64,000 nucleotides of DNA, from contig CM071587.1 of the NCBI GenBank assembly GCA_036426205.1, positions 3,375,447 to 3,439,446 on the forward strand. Direction: 5' to 3'. Positions 1 through 12,769 of this stretch are shown piece after piece. The first letter of the stretch is position 1. Every line of letters begins with the position of its first letter. Made by a program: the position numbers and the translations under genes. The notes beneath the pieces are model-generated. The model did no database searches. It was not told the origin of the DNA and saw only the letters and a list, made by a program, of their open reading frames with translations. The stretch comes from Ascaphus truei (taxonomy: Eukaryota; Chordata; Amphibia; Anura; Ascaphidae).

Positions 1-378
1 CAATAGTCCAGTGCATCAGCAAACGTTTCTCTGCTAGCCTTTAGTAACCACCCAATGTTATGTGTGTCCAAATACAAGTAATGGCAACGCACTAACAGTA
101 ACTGCTTGGCCTTCAATATTTCCATCTTACATGTGGGAATTGGGCTGTGATTAGGAAGGCCCATTCTAGGTAAGAAGAGTAGCAGAGAAGGAGTAGGACA
201 AAATTGTGTTTTCTCAAAAAGTCCTAAAACAATAAAAAAAAATTGGGGGGCAGTGGTGAGGCCAGAGCAGAAGAGGCTGGACACGAAATGAAGCACAGCT
301 GCGTTCCATGAGCAATCCGGTCAAGCTAATTCCAAAATGTCATGTAAATTGTAGCAGAAGAGGGATTGTTTATCCAGT
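1..378. other. No recognisable feature
   Basis: No coding signal or repeat was recognised. There is an A-rich run near 230-243 followed by a short G run. Confidence 0.5.
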
Positions 379-624
379 GTGGCTAATACTTTACACCTCA
401 TACATCGCCCTTGGCCCCTTGCAGACACACTTACCAGAACACCCCCCTGCGGTCTCTGTACAATTAGATTGTAAGCTCTTCGGGGCAGGGGCTCCTTTTC
501 CTAACGTTACTTGTATGTATGGAGCGCTTATTCACATGATCTGTTATTTAAATGATTGTCACGTGTATTACTGCTGTGAATGTACATGAATGGCACTATG
601 TAAATAACGATATACGTACATACA
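379..624 (+). mobile_element. L2/CR1-type LINE 3' end (subfamily A)
   Basis: This is the non-coding tail of an L2/CR1-type LINE. It contains the diagnostic stretch reading ATTGTAAGCTCTTCGGGGC at about 467-485, then a GCGCTTATTC block, and ends in a decayed ATAAA-type, TACA-rich terminus. The same tail, with the same order of blocks, recurs at 32.65-33.1 kb and 39.5-39.95 kb, where remnants of the ORF2 C-terminus precede it. Here the ORF2 part is missing, so this is a 5'-truncated copy. The clade call rests on the known vertebrate L2 tail (TTAGATTGTAAGCTC...GCAGGGAC) and not on a database search. Confidence 0.7.
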
Positions 625-1218
625 ACAAGTAAAGGCTTTTAAATACGGTACAGAGGATGAATAAAAAAGGGGTTAACTGTTTCAAAATGTCTGAAGATGG
701 TGAGTGTTGGGAAGCGGCATTCTGCATACACATTCTGCATACTCAGCTGGCTTTGTGCTGCTCACGTGGTTTCTAGCAATAATTCAAAAGCTTCTCTTGC
801 AATTTCACCCTATCTAGTTACACTCCAGCAGCCTCTGTTCCTTACCGTTGTTTTTCTCATTTCAAATCCTGCATCAATGTTAATAAAAGGGCCAGCCTTG
901 GAAAGGCAGGGAAGGAAAATTGATTTTTGTTTGTAAAGCTATTCTGCGAAATGCTGTTTGTACAAACTGGCAAAGACGTAACCACAACGAACGCATGTTA
1001 TCAGCAGCCACACAGAATCGGGATTGGGTTTGCGTGTTAAAGCAGCAGTGCCACCAAGCCAGGCGCAGAAGAGTTGCGACCAAGTGAAAGCTTTCACCTA
1101 TTCAACACATTTTGTGACATCTGCATGACCTGTACCCAAGATATCGTCAATGGCTTGTCGCATTATCACGTAAATATCTGCTGCAAACTCCACAATTGCA
1201 GAGAGCAAGCGACAAGCG
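625..1218. other. No recognisable feature
   Basis: Unique-looking sequence without a supportable gene. The open frames here are short, lack recognisable domains and overlap on both strands. Confidence 0.5.
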
Positions 1219-1221
1219 TTA

Positions 1222-1459
1222 GGCCTCGGATGTAGTGGGCCCCGCGACGGAACGCGTGGCGTCGCGAGCGCCTGTCGTCCGAGCGATCTGTGGCCTGAGA
1301 TCCACGACGACGGGGAGGTGTGGCCCGTGACGTCACAAGGCTGGTTCACCCTCCTTGGCTGAACCGCTCCCGTGACCCGCCCACCGCGCGACACGATCAA
1401 ATTTTTTTGGTCGACTCAAATTTTCGTCGCACGCGCTCGCGCTCACTATGGCCGTTGCC
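1222..1459. mobile_element. Harbinger-like MITE with TTA target duplication
   Basis: This GC-rich 238-bp element has imperfect terminal inverted repeats. The left end starts GGCCTCGGATGTAGTGGGC and the right end, read in reverse, starts GGCAACGGCCATAGTGAGC. The trinucleotide TTA flanks it on both sides (1219-1221 and 1460-1462). A 3-bp TTA/TAA duplication next to termini starting with GG is the signature of PIF/Harbinger transposons. Its interior (CpG-rich, with GAGCGGTTCAGCCAA-like and CGTGACGTCAC motifs) is shared in inverted orientation with 33818-34120. It is too short to encode a transposase and is therefore non-autonomous. Confidence 0.72.
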
Positions 1460-1462
1460 TTA

Positions 1463-3744
1463 TGTGCTGTACTAGTCTACAATCTGGTAAGATACACTGT
1501 TGCAGAAAACTCCTATGCTGCATTGATCTGGGCAGCAGTGTGTAGGAAACACAAGGCCTCCTGTACATTGCTTTGTTAACCGATAGACATTAGTCTGAGA
1601 GGCAATGCAAGTTCTTCTGGTCCCACCATGTAAGTGCATGCACCAAACCCTATGCAAGTGATACAATTAATTTGTTGTACATAGTGCAATCACTGCACAA
1701 ATACTAGAATACAACGCTCACACTTCTCATATTTTTTCCATTTCACACACCCTGAATTGTAAGGAGATAAAATAATGTGACTGAGGCCGTTATTTATTTA
1801 AAAGCCATGCTTTAGCATACAACTATGGGGACATCAGATCTACAATTCCTTTAGAGATTTCAATTCTTGTTAACTTCTGTCACATGGTGATAAATGTATA
1901 TCTTTTTAACTTACTCACTTGGAGATGACCTTACAAAGATGTGACAGTGTGGGACCAGGGTTTCTCAATTCAGACGCCATGTTCTAACCACAGGGCCACT
2001 GCTCAGATTAGAATTGTTTACCGTTTTCTTTTTATAGGCCTTTCATGCAGGCTCAGCTGTTTAATTTTCAGTGATTATTACTTGCATTAAATCCCTGGTT
2101 AGAAGTCACACCTGGTCCTGCTGCCACATCTCAGCCGCCCCCCCCCCCCCCCCATCTCAGCCCCCCATAACCTCTCTTCAAGTGATCAGCCATGGAAATC
2201 CGCTTTTGGCAAATTCATTAGTGAAACAATGCAGCGTGCAGGCCCTCTACAGCTATAAAACAAAACCTATGAATGTATCAAGCGACTAAGGGAAATGGGA
2301 TTGTCAGGCCTTTGTCCTGCACTTAAAGGTAATAAAGACACAAATGGTAAGACCACCAAAGAAAACATTTAACCGCATCAGTGCTGGGGGGGGAGGGGGG
2401 AGCGGAGGGGTAGGTTGCAATTGTTGTATATATGGAATATGCAAAATCATAAACAATTATCCAGTGCTGGAGGGCCTCAAAATATATCACATTTCAATGC
2501 ATCCAGCGCCCTTCCAGTATTCATGAAAACGTTTCTCTTTTGTGCCTGAAAGATGCATTTAGCTGTATCCATAACACAATGCATTTAAAGCGTTGCAGAG
2601 TTTACGTGCTGGTTGCCGACAAAATGCAAGTTCCTGAAACAGCCAAAAAGCTAAATGAGCATCGCTGATTGTATTACCCACAATCCTCCCTCCTTAGTGA
2701 AACCGTGTACTGCTTGTGGAACTATGTGCGACACATCTTATACAGTACTTTCATAGAACATGAATTTACAGGGTGAAAGCAATGAATGGGGGAGGATGTT
2801 CTACTTCCCATGCAGAAATATATTACATTTTTGGGGCTTTTACTTCTAACCCTGCTCAACCGTTTCAATGCTAGGGAACTGGAGGAGAATGATATTGATG
2901 CTGACATTTCATGCTGACTGCTTTAACAAGAATGAACCCCTGTATATACCTTCTGTGAGAGGCTATCAAATGGTTTCCATGCCATTGGACCAGTCCTGTT
3001 TTTTTTTTTTTTTTTTAATTTCAATTTTCAAGAATCATAACTACAATTTTTTTTTAACACTGTGCTTTAGAAATAATACAAAACAAACCTTGTAGCCTAT
3101 GTACCAGTGAATAGAAGTTGGGAGGCAGCCTTTGCACCCCTCCCCCAGTGCTTTAGACTAAGTCCAGTTGCAGTTCGGTTTTTCTGATCCTATAACTGGG
3201 GCATCTCATTTATAACAGAAAGCATTCAGTGTTCAGAAATGGCACTGATGATGTTAGGGAGGCTGCACATGCGGGCAGCAGTGGAAATGGCTGTGTTTCT
3301 AGGCACTATAAATGTTGCAGTTCTTTTCCTGCCCTGCGGGTCTGTTCAGCAGTTAGATGTGTTATTAGAAAGCCTTCAAGAGTGACTAAATGAATCTCCT
3401 CAAATGGGATCCTGCTTCTATCGAGTTTGCTAATAGGAGAGATGACTGAGCATGAGTAAATTGATGAGTAAGTTCCTGCGTAGGCACCATGTGTATTAAA
3501 TAGTGGGCCCTAACAGATGTTACCCTAATGAGCAATGTCAATTTCATCTTTGCATTTAGATGTATTTTGCATATTATCTCCTCAGTATGAATAGATAATA
3601 CAACACATTTATCGTGTATGTGTAGGGTACAACAATCGCTCATTACTAAAAAAAAATGTTCATTGAGCTTTTTTGGTTTCCGCCACATGGTGAACATTCA
3701 GGAAAGGGCAAAATCACTAGATCCTTGTTTTACTTAGTCACTCC
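1463..3744. other. No gene; simple runs only
   Basis: No gene or dispersed repeat was recognised. There is a C run at about 2138-2153, a G-rich run at 2386-2410 and a T run at about 2999-3016. The open frames crossing these runs owe their length to them. Confidence 0.5.
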
Positions 3745-4030
3745 TAATAATAATAATTGTTTGTTATTGTACAGGGCTGACAGTGTACGCAGCATTGTAC
3801 ATAGAATGTTTGCAGGCAACGTGAGTCCCTGCCCTGTAGCATTTACAATCCATTATTGGTGCCTGAGGCACAGGGAGATAAAGTGACTTTGCCCAAGGTC
3901 ACAAGGAGCCAAAGCTGGGAATTGAACTAGGCTGCCTGCTTCAAGCTCTGTGTCATTGTTTTCAGAGTCAACACCTTTACTCACTGAGCCTTTACTCACT
4001 GAACCTTTACTCACTGAGCCACTTCCACCC
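3745..4030 (-). mobile_element. MIR-like CORE-SINE, copy 1
   Basis: This tRNA-derived SINE lies on the minus strand with its tRNA-like head at the right end. The core reads CACAGGGAGATAAAGTGACT then GCCCAAGGTCACAAGGAGC on the plus strand, like the CORE of mammalian MIR in reverse. The left end reads like an L2 tail (CAGGGCTGACAGTG, then CTGCCCTGTAGCATTTACAATC). The head end is odd: the motif CTTTACTCACTGAGC, part of the A-box region, is present three times in tandem at about 3976-4020. Four further copies lie in this window. Confidence 0.75.
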
Positions 4031-4108
4031 AGTATTTTTTGCAGAGAAATGGAAAGTAATAACAATGTACAATAAGCTGGAGTATAACATTTCTGCAAAC
4101 TTCTAACT

Positions 4109-4317
4109 CAGTGTTTTTCAACCAGCGTTCCTAGGAACTCTTGGGTTCCCCGGGCATCCCTAAAGGGTTCCCTGTAATTTTCAGGTCATTTTAAAAATTG
4201 TAGCAAATACATAAGAAGTTACCATGCATCTGAAGTCAGATGCGCTGTTAGAGAGGGTTGGGGTTCCTCAGAGTTTCACATGGGGTTCCTTAACCAAAAA
4301 AAGGTTGGGAACCACTG
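4109..4317. mobile_element. hAT-type MITE with 8-bp target duplication
   Basis: This 209-bp element has termini CAGTGTTTTTCAACC at the left and GGTTGGGAACCACTG at the right, which are inverted repeats of each other. The eight bases before it (TTCTAACT, 4101-4108) and after it (CTCTAACT, 4318-4325) match at seven positions, the 8-bp duplication expected of hAT transposases. The interior repeats GGGTTCC words in both orientations. It has no coding capacity. Confidence 0.85.
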
Positions 4318-4720
4318 CTCTAACTGATCTTTAAATGAGTTTTGTTTATAAGACTTGAAACTTAAGTATCATTTTCTTTTTTTTATAAAACATGATTTAT
4401 TATATTTTAATAAGGGTGGCAAGACTAGGAAGCTTGTACCCCTATCTCCTGAACTTGAAGCTCTCACAGAGTTAAAGGCTTTGCCTCAGGCTGTTTGTAT
4501 CCAGGTGGAAGGGCTCGAGGCCCATAGCTTTGCCTTAGGCTCTCAGGTCTTTATGCTTTTTATATATAGGATTTTATGCATGCAAACCTTGGGAAGCCTC
4601 ACATTAAAGAGCATGGATGTGAAGCTTTGTTTTAGACCGCTGAGCTCCAGTGTCCCAGGAACTATTACGTTTATGTCTCCAAATTTGTTGTTAACATTAT
4701 TAGATACCAATGCTGATGAT
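4318..4720. other. No recognisable feature
   Basis: An open frame at 4355-4723 has no recognisable domain, and its last part runs into the L2-like tail that follows. Nothing else was seen. Confidence 0.5.
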
Positions 4721-4860
4721 TAGATTGTAAGCTCTTTGGGGCAGGGCTCCTATCTCCCAATATCTTCATGCATTTATCCCATCTGTATAATTATATTCCC
4801 AGTATTGTAAAAATTGCAAAGTGTGGCGTGCCTGGTTGGCACTATAACAAAATAAAACGT
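4721..4860 (+). mobile_element. L2-like LINE 3' tail, diverged
   Basis: The sequence starts TAGATTGTAAGCTCTTTGGG and GCAGGGCTCC, and ends GGCACTATAACAAAATAAAA. This is the order of an L2-type tail, but the middle differs from subfamilies A and B elsewhere in the window. It is probably an older or different L2 subfamily. Confidence 0.6.
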
Positions 4861-7800
4861 TAACTATATTTATATATTTATGCATCAATATATTAATATA
4901 TATATAACATTCAAAAATACATATTTGCTTGTTGGTATCACTATAGTTCTGTGTGTTTTATACGTGACCTTTGGTATTAAACATATAGTTTGATCTTCAC
5001 ATCTTCGTGATGTCATGATAGTAAAAATGGTTTCCTGTGTGTTCATTCACAAAACCTTCATAGCATGTGGAAACAGTTCAAACAGTGCAAATCTAACAAT
5101 TTAAGCTTTGCCGAGTTGAACCAAAATGTTTTTTTTTTTACCAATAGTTATACTGCTCTGTAATCTCCTTTATACAATTACTTCACTTGAAATGTTTCTA
5201 CAGAATCTGTGCACAGGGATAGGATTTTCTGCTAATATGTCCGGATAACAGCCACTAATTTAGTTTACCAAGTATATATATATATATCCTTGCTAAGACA
5301 GTTGCATTTTTACAGTAAACTTATATTTACTGCTTGCACTCTTGAAAAAAAATATATACACGCTCAAGTTGTTGCTACTTTGCACAACACTGTGGCCTTG
5401 CTTATTGCTTCAGTGTGTACCGCTTGTGGAACAATAATTACCATGATACAAACAGATATGGGCAGGGGGCTGCTCCTATTTCTGGTTTCTATGACAGCAT
5501 AAAAGGCACACCACCATCTAGCTATAAGCTCCAATTCCTGTATCCCCTTCTCTTTGTTTGCCATTAATTAAAGTGACCATATGGGAGAAGCTGATAATGG
5601 CAGCAGATGAGCCAGGGAAAAAATGAATTCAGCGATGGAAAACTGGCCTGAAGAGCTTTTCTACTCCCAGATAGATTTGAATACAAGCTTGGAGGCCTGA
5701 CAATGGATGTCAGATAAGCTTGTGAGTGACTGCACGCAAGCGCACTTATCTACTACTCATAAACGGAAAATAGCTACCACCTAGAAAGATGATCAAGGCA
5801 GACTTATAACTAGTACTGAGAACAATCTTTTCAAAGAGAATGATGTTTTAAAAAATTATTGTAGGTACAGATTGTGCACATCTCCCACACAGCAAATGTA
5901 ACCAGCAAAGATCATGTTTTACTCATGTACATGTTCATCAACTAGGAAATGTCAGTGGAATAAAACTTAATCTCTCTAATCATAGCAGCAAACTTTGTTG
6001 TTTTTTTTTTTTTTTTTTTAAACTTTTTACACAAAGACTCTGCCCCAGTCCAGGATAAACTTCTAGCAAATAACCCTGCTATTTTCATGGAATCTACTTG
6101 GGGAGCAGTTCTCAGTTCAATGAAAAAGCCAAACTAATTAAAACACAGAATAAAAGCACATAATAAGCCAGATAAATAACATACATCTGTTTTCAACCTC
6201 AATCAATACAAATATAAACTCTTCCATCTCAAATTGTTATGCAATTGTCAATTTTCACCCTTCACACTGTTCTCAGGGATATTATAATGTACAAGAAACA
6301 AAAGTATATTGTGTGGCACTAGTACCTCCAAACACAGCAAATGAAACATTAGTCAAATTATACTGACTATATCTACAAATCATATTACCTTGGAGGCAGA
6401 AGACCAAGGGGGGTGTCCTTGTGAAGTGCACTCCTGGCGTTTTCTTTCCTAAAACGTTTTCTCCATTAATTACGTTCTCTTTAAAGAAGACCTTCCCCCC
6501 TCCCCTGATATTATATAGATGTAGATGTCCAGATACCAAGAATGTCCGACCAAGCCCCAAATACTGTGTCTGCCTTTCTCCTGCAACTCATTCACAGATA
6601 TTTGGAAAGTTCCCCAGTTTATTCCAGTGAAAGTCCTCTCTGCTACATACAGAACCGCCCCTCAAGCAGATGAAGAGAAGGTGAGGATGGACCCAGAAAG
6701 GATAGGAATAGAGACGCTTAGTTTGTTCACTTCAAATATCTCATGCCTTCTGGATCATGGGAAATGTGCCCTTCAAAGAACAAGATATCCCTGGTCCCAT
6801 CGGTAGCTGTTCGAGGTGCTGAACCCACGATTCTCTATCTTTGCCATCGAAACAACACAATATTGACTTACCTTTCCCACTCTATTGTCTGCCCCTTCTC
6901 AAAATGACATCACGGAAAGCAATCATGAAATGTGCATGGGGTGGAGGAGGGGGAGTGATGGAGAGCAGTTCTCTTACTCTAGTAGCAAGCTGTTTGTTGG
7001 TCTCAGTTAAAGGTCCTCCACTCCTTCCAGTGTGATCAATCTTGGTAGCTAAAGGCAGGGTCTCAATCACCTAATGACCAGGCTCGTCAATAGCACGAAC
7101 TCGGAGTTGGGTTTCACTTTAGCAAATACTCCTTGAACCCTAGCCTTGCAATATATCTGTTTACTCTCCGAGGTGAAAGAAATTTACAGTATAGCATCAA
7201 AAAAGATGGAGCAGTTCACTTCCTATGGGGAGAGAGTGGGTTGGTCCTTCTTACCAGATCAACCTATTATTTTCTCTGCTACAGTCAACAGAAGGTGCCT
7301 GGTTCAACCACGCTGATTAATAATTAATATGCAAGATCGTTGAAGCTTCTTCTATGGGGAGGGCACAAAGGGCTGTGAACGTTACAACTGTCATCCTAAT
7401 CCCCCTATGCATTGCCATCTTGTGGTACAGTCCAATAATTTCTAATAGCAACACCCAGGGAATGACAGATGCCCTGTGTGACAGAGCTTTAGAGAAAGTT
7501 CCACTCAGGATTCATGGCTAGTTAGAGAGATGACCTCTTCCCAGAAGAAGATGATGCAGCAGTGAGTGTCCGTTAATGAAACCGATAGCCCCCCTACACT
7601 ATCCAATGTGCAGATTCGCCGGTTAGTGCCTTCAGGTTTTGTACAGTAAACATGTACACATGTCACCAACAAGAACAGCAAGAAAATGGAGCATTTAACC
7701 ATTAAATGACCAGTGCACCACTTATGTAGCATGTCGTGTTGATGTCCTATGGTACAAGTCCTGGATAATATTGGCTCTCTGAAATGTCCTTATTTTCATG

Positions 7801-10800
7801 TTAATCAGATTTTTTTTAGCAGTAGATATGTCATAGTCAGTATTTGTGTCATTAGGGAATATTAGGAAAATAAAATAACATCCTCATACGTCAGAGAGAT
7901 AAATAGATGAATTCCTGGTTCGAGTTGGGTGTTTTGTGCAATATTAACTATAAGTCAAATTTAGATTTATATTATTAATACAATGTTTTCCATGTTTTAT
8001 TTATATAGCGTGGAATGCAATGAGCAACTTCCAGTGTAGTTTTTTTTTTTAATTATTTATTTTAATCTCACATAAACCCCCAAAACGCATTCAAGAGAAT
8101 TGTCTTATTTAACTGTTACTCGGTGCTACTCCATAATGAGATTATAATTTTGCAATTCAAACGCTGACAAATTCTAAATTATTTAAATATACTTTTTACA
8201 TGAAAAAGAAGGTTTTCTATATTGACGGGAACTCAACCTACAATTAAAAAAAAAAGTAAACTCTAAAAAAACGCCACCAACAGAGATAATAGTAGTAGTG
8301 TAGTAATAGTAGTAGTGTAGTATTTTTCAACTGTAAAAAGTAATTCTCGTCATTTAGGCAAAAGTATATTCTTGTCAGGGATTTTGGTGAAATACAAAAT
8401 TGCCATGTTCGCTGCCAAAATGATTGAGAAGCAATTGTCTGGGGGTTACTACCATTAATTGAAACACCGTTCTTGCCAAAAAATAATAAAAAAAAAACAC
8501 TTTTTATCCTAAAACAACAAGTACTGGAATATTTACAGTAAACCTCAGACTTTCATTCACTCTGTGCCTCTTATCACACAGCAACAGGTCCAGATGTGTC
8601 ATTGTACAGCTCTCCAGATGTTATCTGTGGAAGGGTCAGTGCGGCATCAACCTAATCCATTGCACAAAAAACCGCACAGAAACTATTGCACTGAAATGGA
8701 AACTGACACAAACCAAAGTTGTTAAAAAAAAAGGGGGGGGGGGGGCTTGGATATCCAGATCAGAAGACGTCAGCCACTAATGGAATCACTTTCACCCGGT
8801 CATATTACACCGAATTTCACACCCACCCAAGGTTACAGTGTGTGGGCTGAGGAATTCAAAATAAATGGTGTAAGTATAAAACTGGGGATAGACGTCATAC
8901 TAAATCCTATTTATTTTACGGTATAAGTGAGTCTCTATCCACGGATACATTAAGTATGAGCTAAGATGCACTGGGCCCTAGAACTAAGCGCGTATCATGG
9001 AATCTGTACCAGGAAAGTGCCAATAGATAGCGCAGGATCAGCACCGCTCCTGCGGACAGCTCCCTACTGACAGCTCTGGCCTTTGTTTGAGGAAAACTAG
9101 AAGCTGAAACTAGTTCAGATGCTTTTAAGACTTCCTTAAATTACATGATGTTACATCATATGTTATATATCGCAGTATATTCAACACCATCATCTGTGTT
9201 ATATATTACTGTATATGTAATATAACAGGTAATAATTAAAATAAATATATTTATTACAGTAATGAGCACAATGTCGACTAAAATAGAATTACTGTTGTCC
9301 TATTAGGAAAGGGTAATGTACTCTATTTGCATAAGTAGACAATGTAATAATATATAATGTATATTTATATTCAAATACATGTCATATGTGTGCAAAATTG
9401 AAGCATTACAAAGTTGACGAAGACGTCGCTTCAGCTTTCAGACTTTAAGGTTACACAGCTCTCTGTTCTCTCGCTGTGCAAAGTGTACACTTATTAAAAT
9501 AGAGCCTTTATAAATAATGCAAGTGACCTTAATCAGGGCTGTTCCCTTGTCCTGCTAAACTCGCTGAAAGTATACTTATGGCTGAAGTTTCTGCATCTCT
9601 AATTGGCAGCAAGTTCTCCGGTTACCAGCTGGGGTGAAGATTTTCATGTTCTTTTCAATGCTCCTATGCAGATGGGGTTCCTTAATGCTTCAGACTACAA
9701 TTAGTGCTGTTGTATATGCTGAATGGGAATGGGCTGCATTAATATTGTATATGGAACAGCTGAAGGGCTGGGTTATGCCGGCTAGGATAGACCCATGGCA
9801 GATGGAGCAAACAAAAAAAAGTTTTAATAAGCCTTGGGGCTAACATTGCCATAATGCCCTCCCCTCCCCCTCCCCTACAAATAACCCCCTTCCCTCCAGG
9901 ACATGCAACTGCTTTGTCTAAACAGAAAGTCGAAGTTTGAAGTTTTCTCTGAATGGGATGACAGATTTGCATTCAACTTTTTTTTTTTTTTTTAAGTTAA
10001 GCAAAACCAGCATTTAAGTTTCTATGGGATTGTAAAATTTGGCAACTTTTCAATAAGTCTGTTCCATTCGCTGCACAACTTGTTCTAGCTGTTTAGAAAG
10101 AGTTACAAATTACTACTGTAGCTGCCGTCTTCCAATTACTACAAATACTGTATACACTGAGTAACTTTTCCTGAACAGCAAAAGCAGAAACAGTTCAAGT
10201 CCAGCAATAGAAAAAGCAAGTGTGGAAGAGACAAAAAAGTTGGATAATGTTTGCTTAAAATGAAACTCCAGTTTTGGGAGGAAATATGTTACTAAATACT
10301 TCTCTTATTTTCTCAGCCAAATAAAGTCTTTGGGCTTTAACAAAAAAAAGTTTGGGCTTTCATAGAAACTCCCTGAATTTAGACTTAATACTGTTTCTGA
10401 CACATATTTATTATCTAATAAACATGAATACAGACCCTGGTCTGGGATGGGATGCTGTATTAACAAAAGAGGGAGAACTAGATATTTGCATCAAAATATT
10501 CTTGTTTATTTTAACTCTGTTGATACTAATATTGTTCTCATTAGTAAATCAACAGTCAAATATGCCAAGTAAACAGAGTAGTTTTTCTACTCTATATTGG
10601 GGGAAAAAATGACAAAACGAATAATAATATCTATTCTGATAATGGAAGGGAATCCTGTCCAGAGGTGATATAAACACAGAACTAATTTCCCCTGAACTTT
10701 AGTAATAAACAGGTGTGAGGTTATGTAACATATCTACACATTCAATCTTCATAAACATATCTGAATGTTACGAACACAAAAACAGAATATACAAGTAACC

Positions 10801-11424
10801 AAAGAGTTGTAAACATGAACCACTTATGAATGGCTTTAGATGTTTAATTATCTTAATTATGACTGCAACGTAAATATATACACTCATGCTGCAGAACTAA
10901 TTCAATCCTGTCTCATATACATGCAGAAATATGTGTGTATCCAGCTCTGAGATAGACAATATTTATAGAGGCGATATTGACAACACTAAATTAAAAGGGC
11001 ATTTGCAAAATACTGAAGATGTAGCTACTTGTTTTGTAGACAATGATGCAATTACACATCAACAGCACAGGCAGAAACACATCACACATTCAATCAATGG
11101 AAAAGTTTAGAAAGATTTTACAAACCGAGAAAAGTTTCACACAACTTCATTCTTGTAAGTGTTTGATCCACCGGCTCCACTTTAAAACAGCTCAGTCAGA
11201 AGTTACTTCATTCCTGCAAAACTTGCTGCTAGTAGCAAAAACTTATGTGCCCAAGAGGCCAACAGGAGCCCTGACCAGTCCAATCACAGCCCAGCCAGCC
11301 ATAATTACAAATCAATGCAGGCTACAGGGCAGCCAATCCCGGGCAGCAGCCCTTGTGTACACAACACAATTGCTATTGAGGAGTGAGACAATGGAAAGCT
11401 ACCTCCCCCATACTCTGAAAACTG
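4861..11424. other. Long AT-rich stretch without supportable genes
   Basis: About 6.5 kb in which no gene and no clearly assignable transposon was recognised. It holds a TA run near 5273-5288, T runs near 6000-6019, 8040-8050 and 9979-9995, an A-then-G run at about 8722-8743, a TAG-trinucleotide patch near 8289-8322 and a strongly AT-rich patch at 9140-9250. The segment 9425-9620 is less AT-rich, lacks repeat hallmarks and looks like ordinary single-copy DNA. It could be a conserved non-coding element, but that is only an impression. Confidence 0.45.
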
Positions 11425-11445
11425 CCTGCTGCAACTGACTGGGAG

Positions 11446-11480
<35 letters not shown>

Positions 11481-11614
11481 CCCGGGCGCGCCCCCCCCCC
11501 CCCCCCCCCCGGGGGGGGCCCCCCCCCCCCCCCAACTGGCTGGGGAGCCCTCTGCTGCAACTGACTGAGGAGGCCCCCCTGCAGCAACTGACTGGGGAGC
11601 CCCCCCCCCCCCCA
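11425..11614. repeat. Poly-C/poly-G block with degenerate minisatellite
   Basis: Runs of C (about 11455-11510) switch abruptly to a G run (11511-11518) and back to C (11519-11533). On either side the unit GCAACTGACTGGGGAGCC recurs at about 11430, 11534, 11557 and 11584, each time followed by a C run. It looks like a tandem array whose units carry a C tract that has expanded. The abrupt C/G switches are also typical of assembly error in homopolymers. Confidence 0.7.
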
Positions 11615-11830
11615 GGTAACACTGACAGTATGCAGCAGGACAATGCCACAGAGCATATAGGTAACACTGACAGTATGCAGCAGGACAATGCCACAGAGCA
11701 TATAGGTAACACTGACAGTATGCAGCAGGACAATACCACAGAGCATTTAGGTAACACAATCAGTATGCAGCAGGACAATGCCACAGAGCATATAGGTAAC
11801 ACTGACAGTATGCGGCAGGACAATGCCAGG
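11615..11830. repeat. 45-bp minisatellite, about 4.8 copies
   Basis: The unit starts GGTAACACTGACAGTATGCA and ends CACAGAGCATATA. It is repeated almost perfectly four times, with a last partial unit ending at GCCAGGGTA. Because 45 is divisible by three, the array is open as a 15-residue repeat on the plus strand and also open on the minus strand. It was not annotated as coding. Confidence 0.85.
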
Positions 11831-11991
11831 GTACACTCACTGTTGTAGGAAGTGACCGTGAGCAGCAGGAACTCGGTCACCGCGCGTCCAACGTGATAGG
11901 AGATCAGCAGCAGGAAAACCTCCAGGGAGGAAAGTGCCGCTCTGCGCTGGGTTCCTGCGTTTTGTCCCTGCGCAGTGCTCCACTTTCCTCC

Positions 11992-12176
11992 CTACACGTA
12001 CACCAACACCTACACACACGCACACCTACACCTACACACACGCACACCTACACACACGCACACCTACACACACGTACACCTACACACACGTACACCTACA
12101 CACACGCACACCTACACACACGTACACCAACACCTACACACACGCACACCTACACACACGCACACCTACACACCTC
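11992..12176. repeat. AC-rich minisatellite (CACACGCACACCTA type)
   Basis: Tandem units alternate between CACACGCACACCTA and CACACGTACACCTA with a few insertions. The long open frames through it in all three plus frames come from the repeat. The flank at 11831-11991 holds nothing recognised. Confidence 0.85.
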
Positions 12177-12322
12177 TTTCCCAGTAGCGTTCCCCTTGAA
12201 GTCACTTTCCCAGCAGCGCTCCAATCGACACAAATAAACATATACATTATTGTGGGTCTGGGTATTAATCTTGCTAAGATTGTATGTGTGTATGTGTATA
12301 TATATATTTTTTATATATGCAC

Positions 12323-12738
12323 TAGTGATGTGCCGGGTACCCAGAAATTAGCCGGTACCCAGCTTACCCGGCGCTTTTCCAGCTACCCGGACATTACCCG
12401 GACCCGGCAGCAGGGGGCTGGGCTCGGCATCGGGTAGGAGCCGGCACTGGGTAATGTCACTGTAAATGAAAATACTTCATCACTTTCCTGCAGCCGGCCG
12501 TCCAATAGGGACGCTCCTGCTCTGGTCACATGGTTCCCCGGCTCACACTGGTATCAGCTGTGTGCTGTATTCCTGCTGCTCCCGCCGGCTGAACACGGAC
12601 TTCTGTTGCTGCAACCGCCAGCAGGACCTCTGCTGCTGCTCCCAGATGTCACCGCGGTCTTCCTCACCCTGCAGGTAAGTGCCGTCCGGGTAACCCGTTA
12701 CCAGGTTTTCTAAACAAATAGGACCCGGTACAACACTA
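12323..12738. mobile_element. hAT-type element, 416 bp, with 8-bp target duplication
   Basis: The left end starts TAGTGATGTGCCGGGTACC, and the right end in reverse starts TAGTGTTGTACCGGGTCC. The interior repeats the word ACCCGG many times in both orientations. The flanking octamers ATATGCAC (12315-12322) and ATATACAC (12739-12746) match at seven of eight positions. Starting with TAGTG and having an 8-bp duplication fits hAT. No transposase-like frame is present, so this is a non-autonomous derivative. Confidence 0.78.
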
Positions 12739-12769
12739 ATATACACACAAATAATTGCTGTAGGCATTC

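Noticed and set aside
11630..11848. Fifteen-residue peptide repeat frame
   Set aside because: It comes from the 45-bp minisatellite, which is open on the other strand too, with no flanking coding sequence.
11992..12176. Telomere-like repeat
   Set aside because: The units are CACACGCACACCTA, not TTAGGG or its complement CCCTAA.
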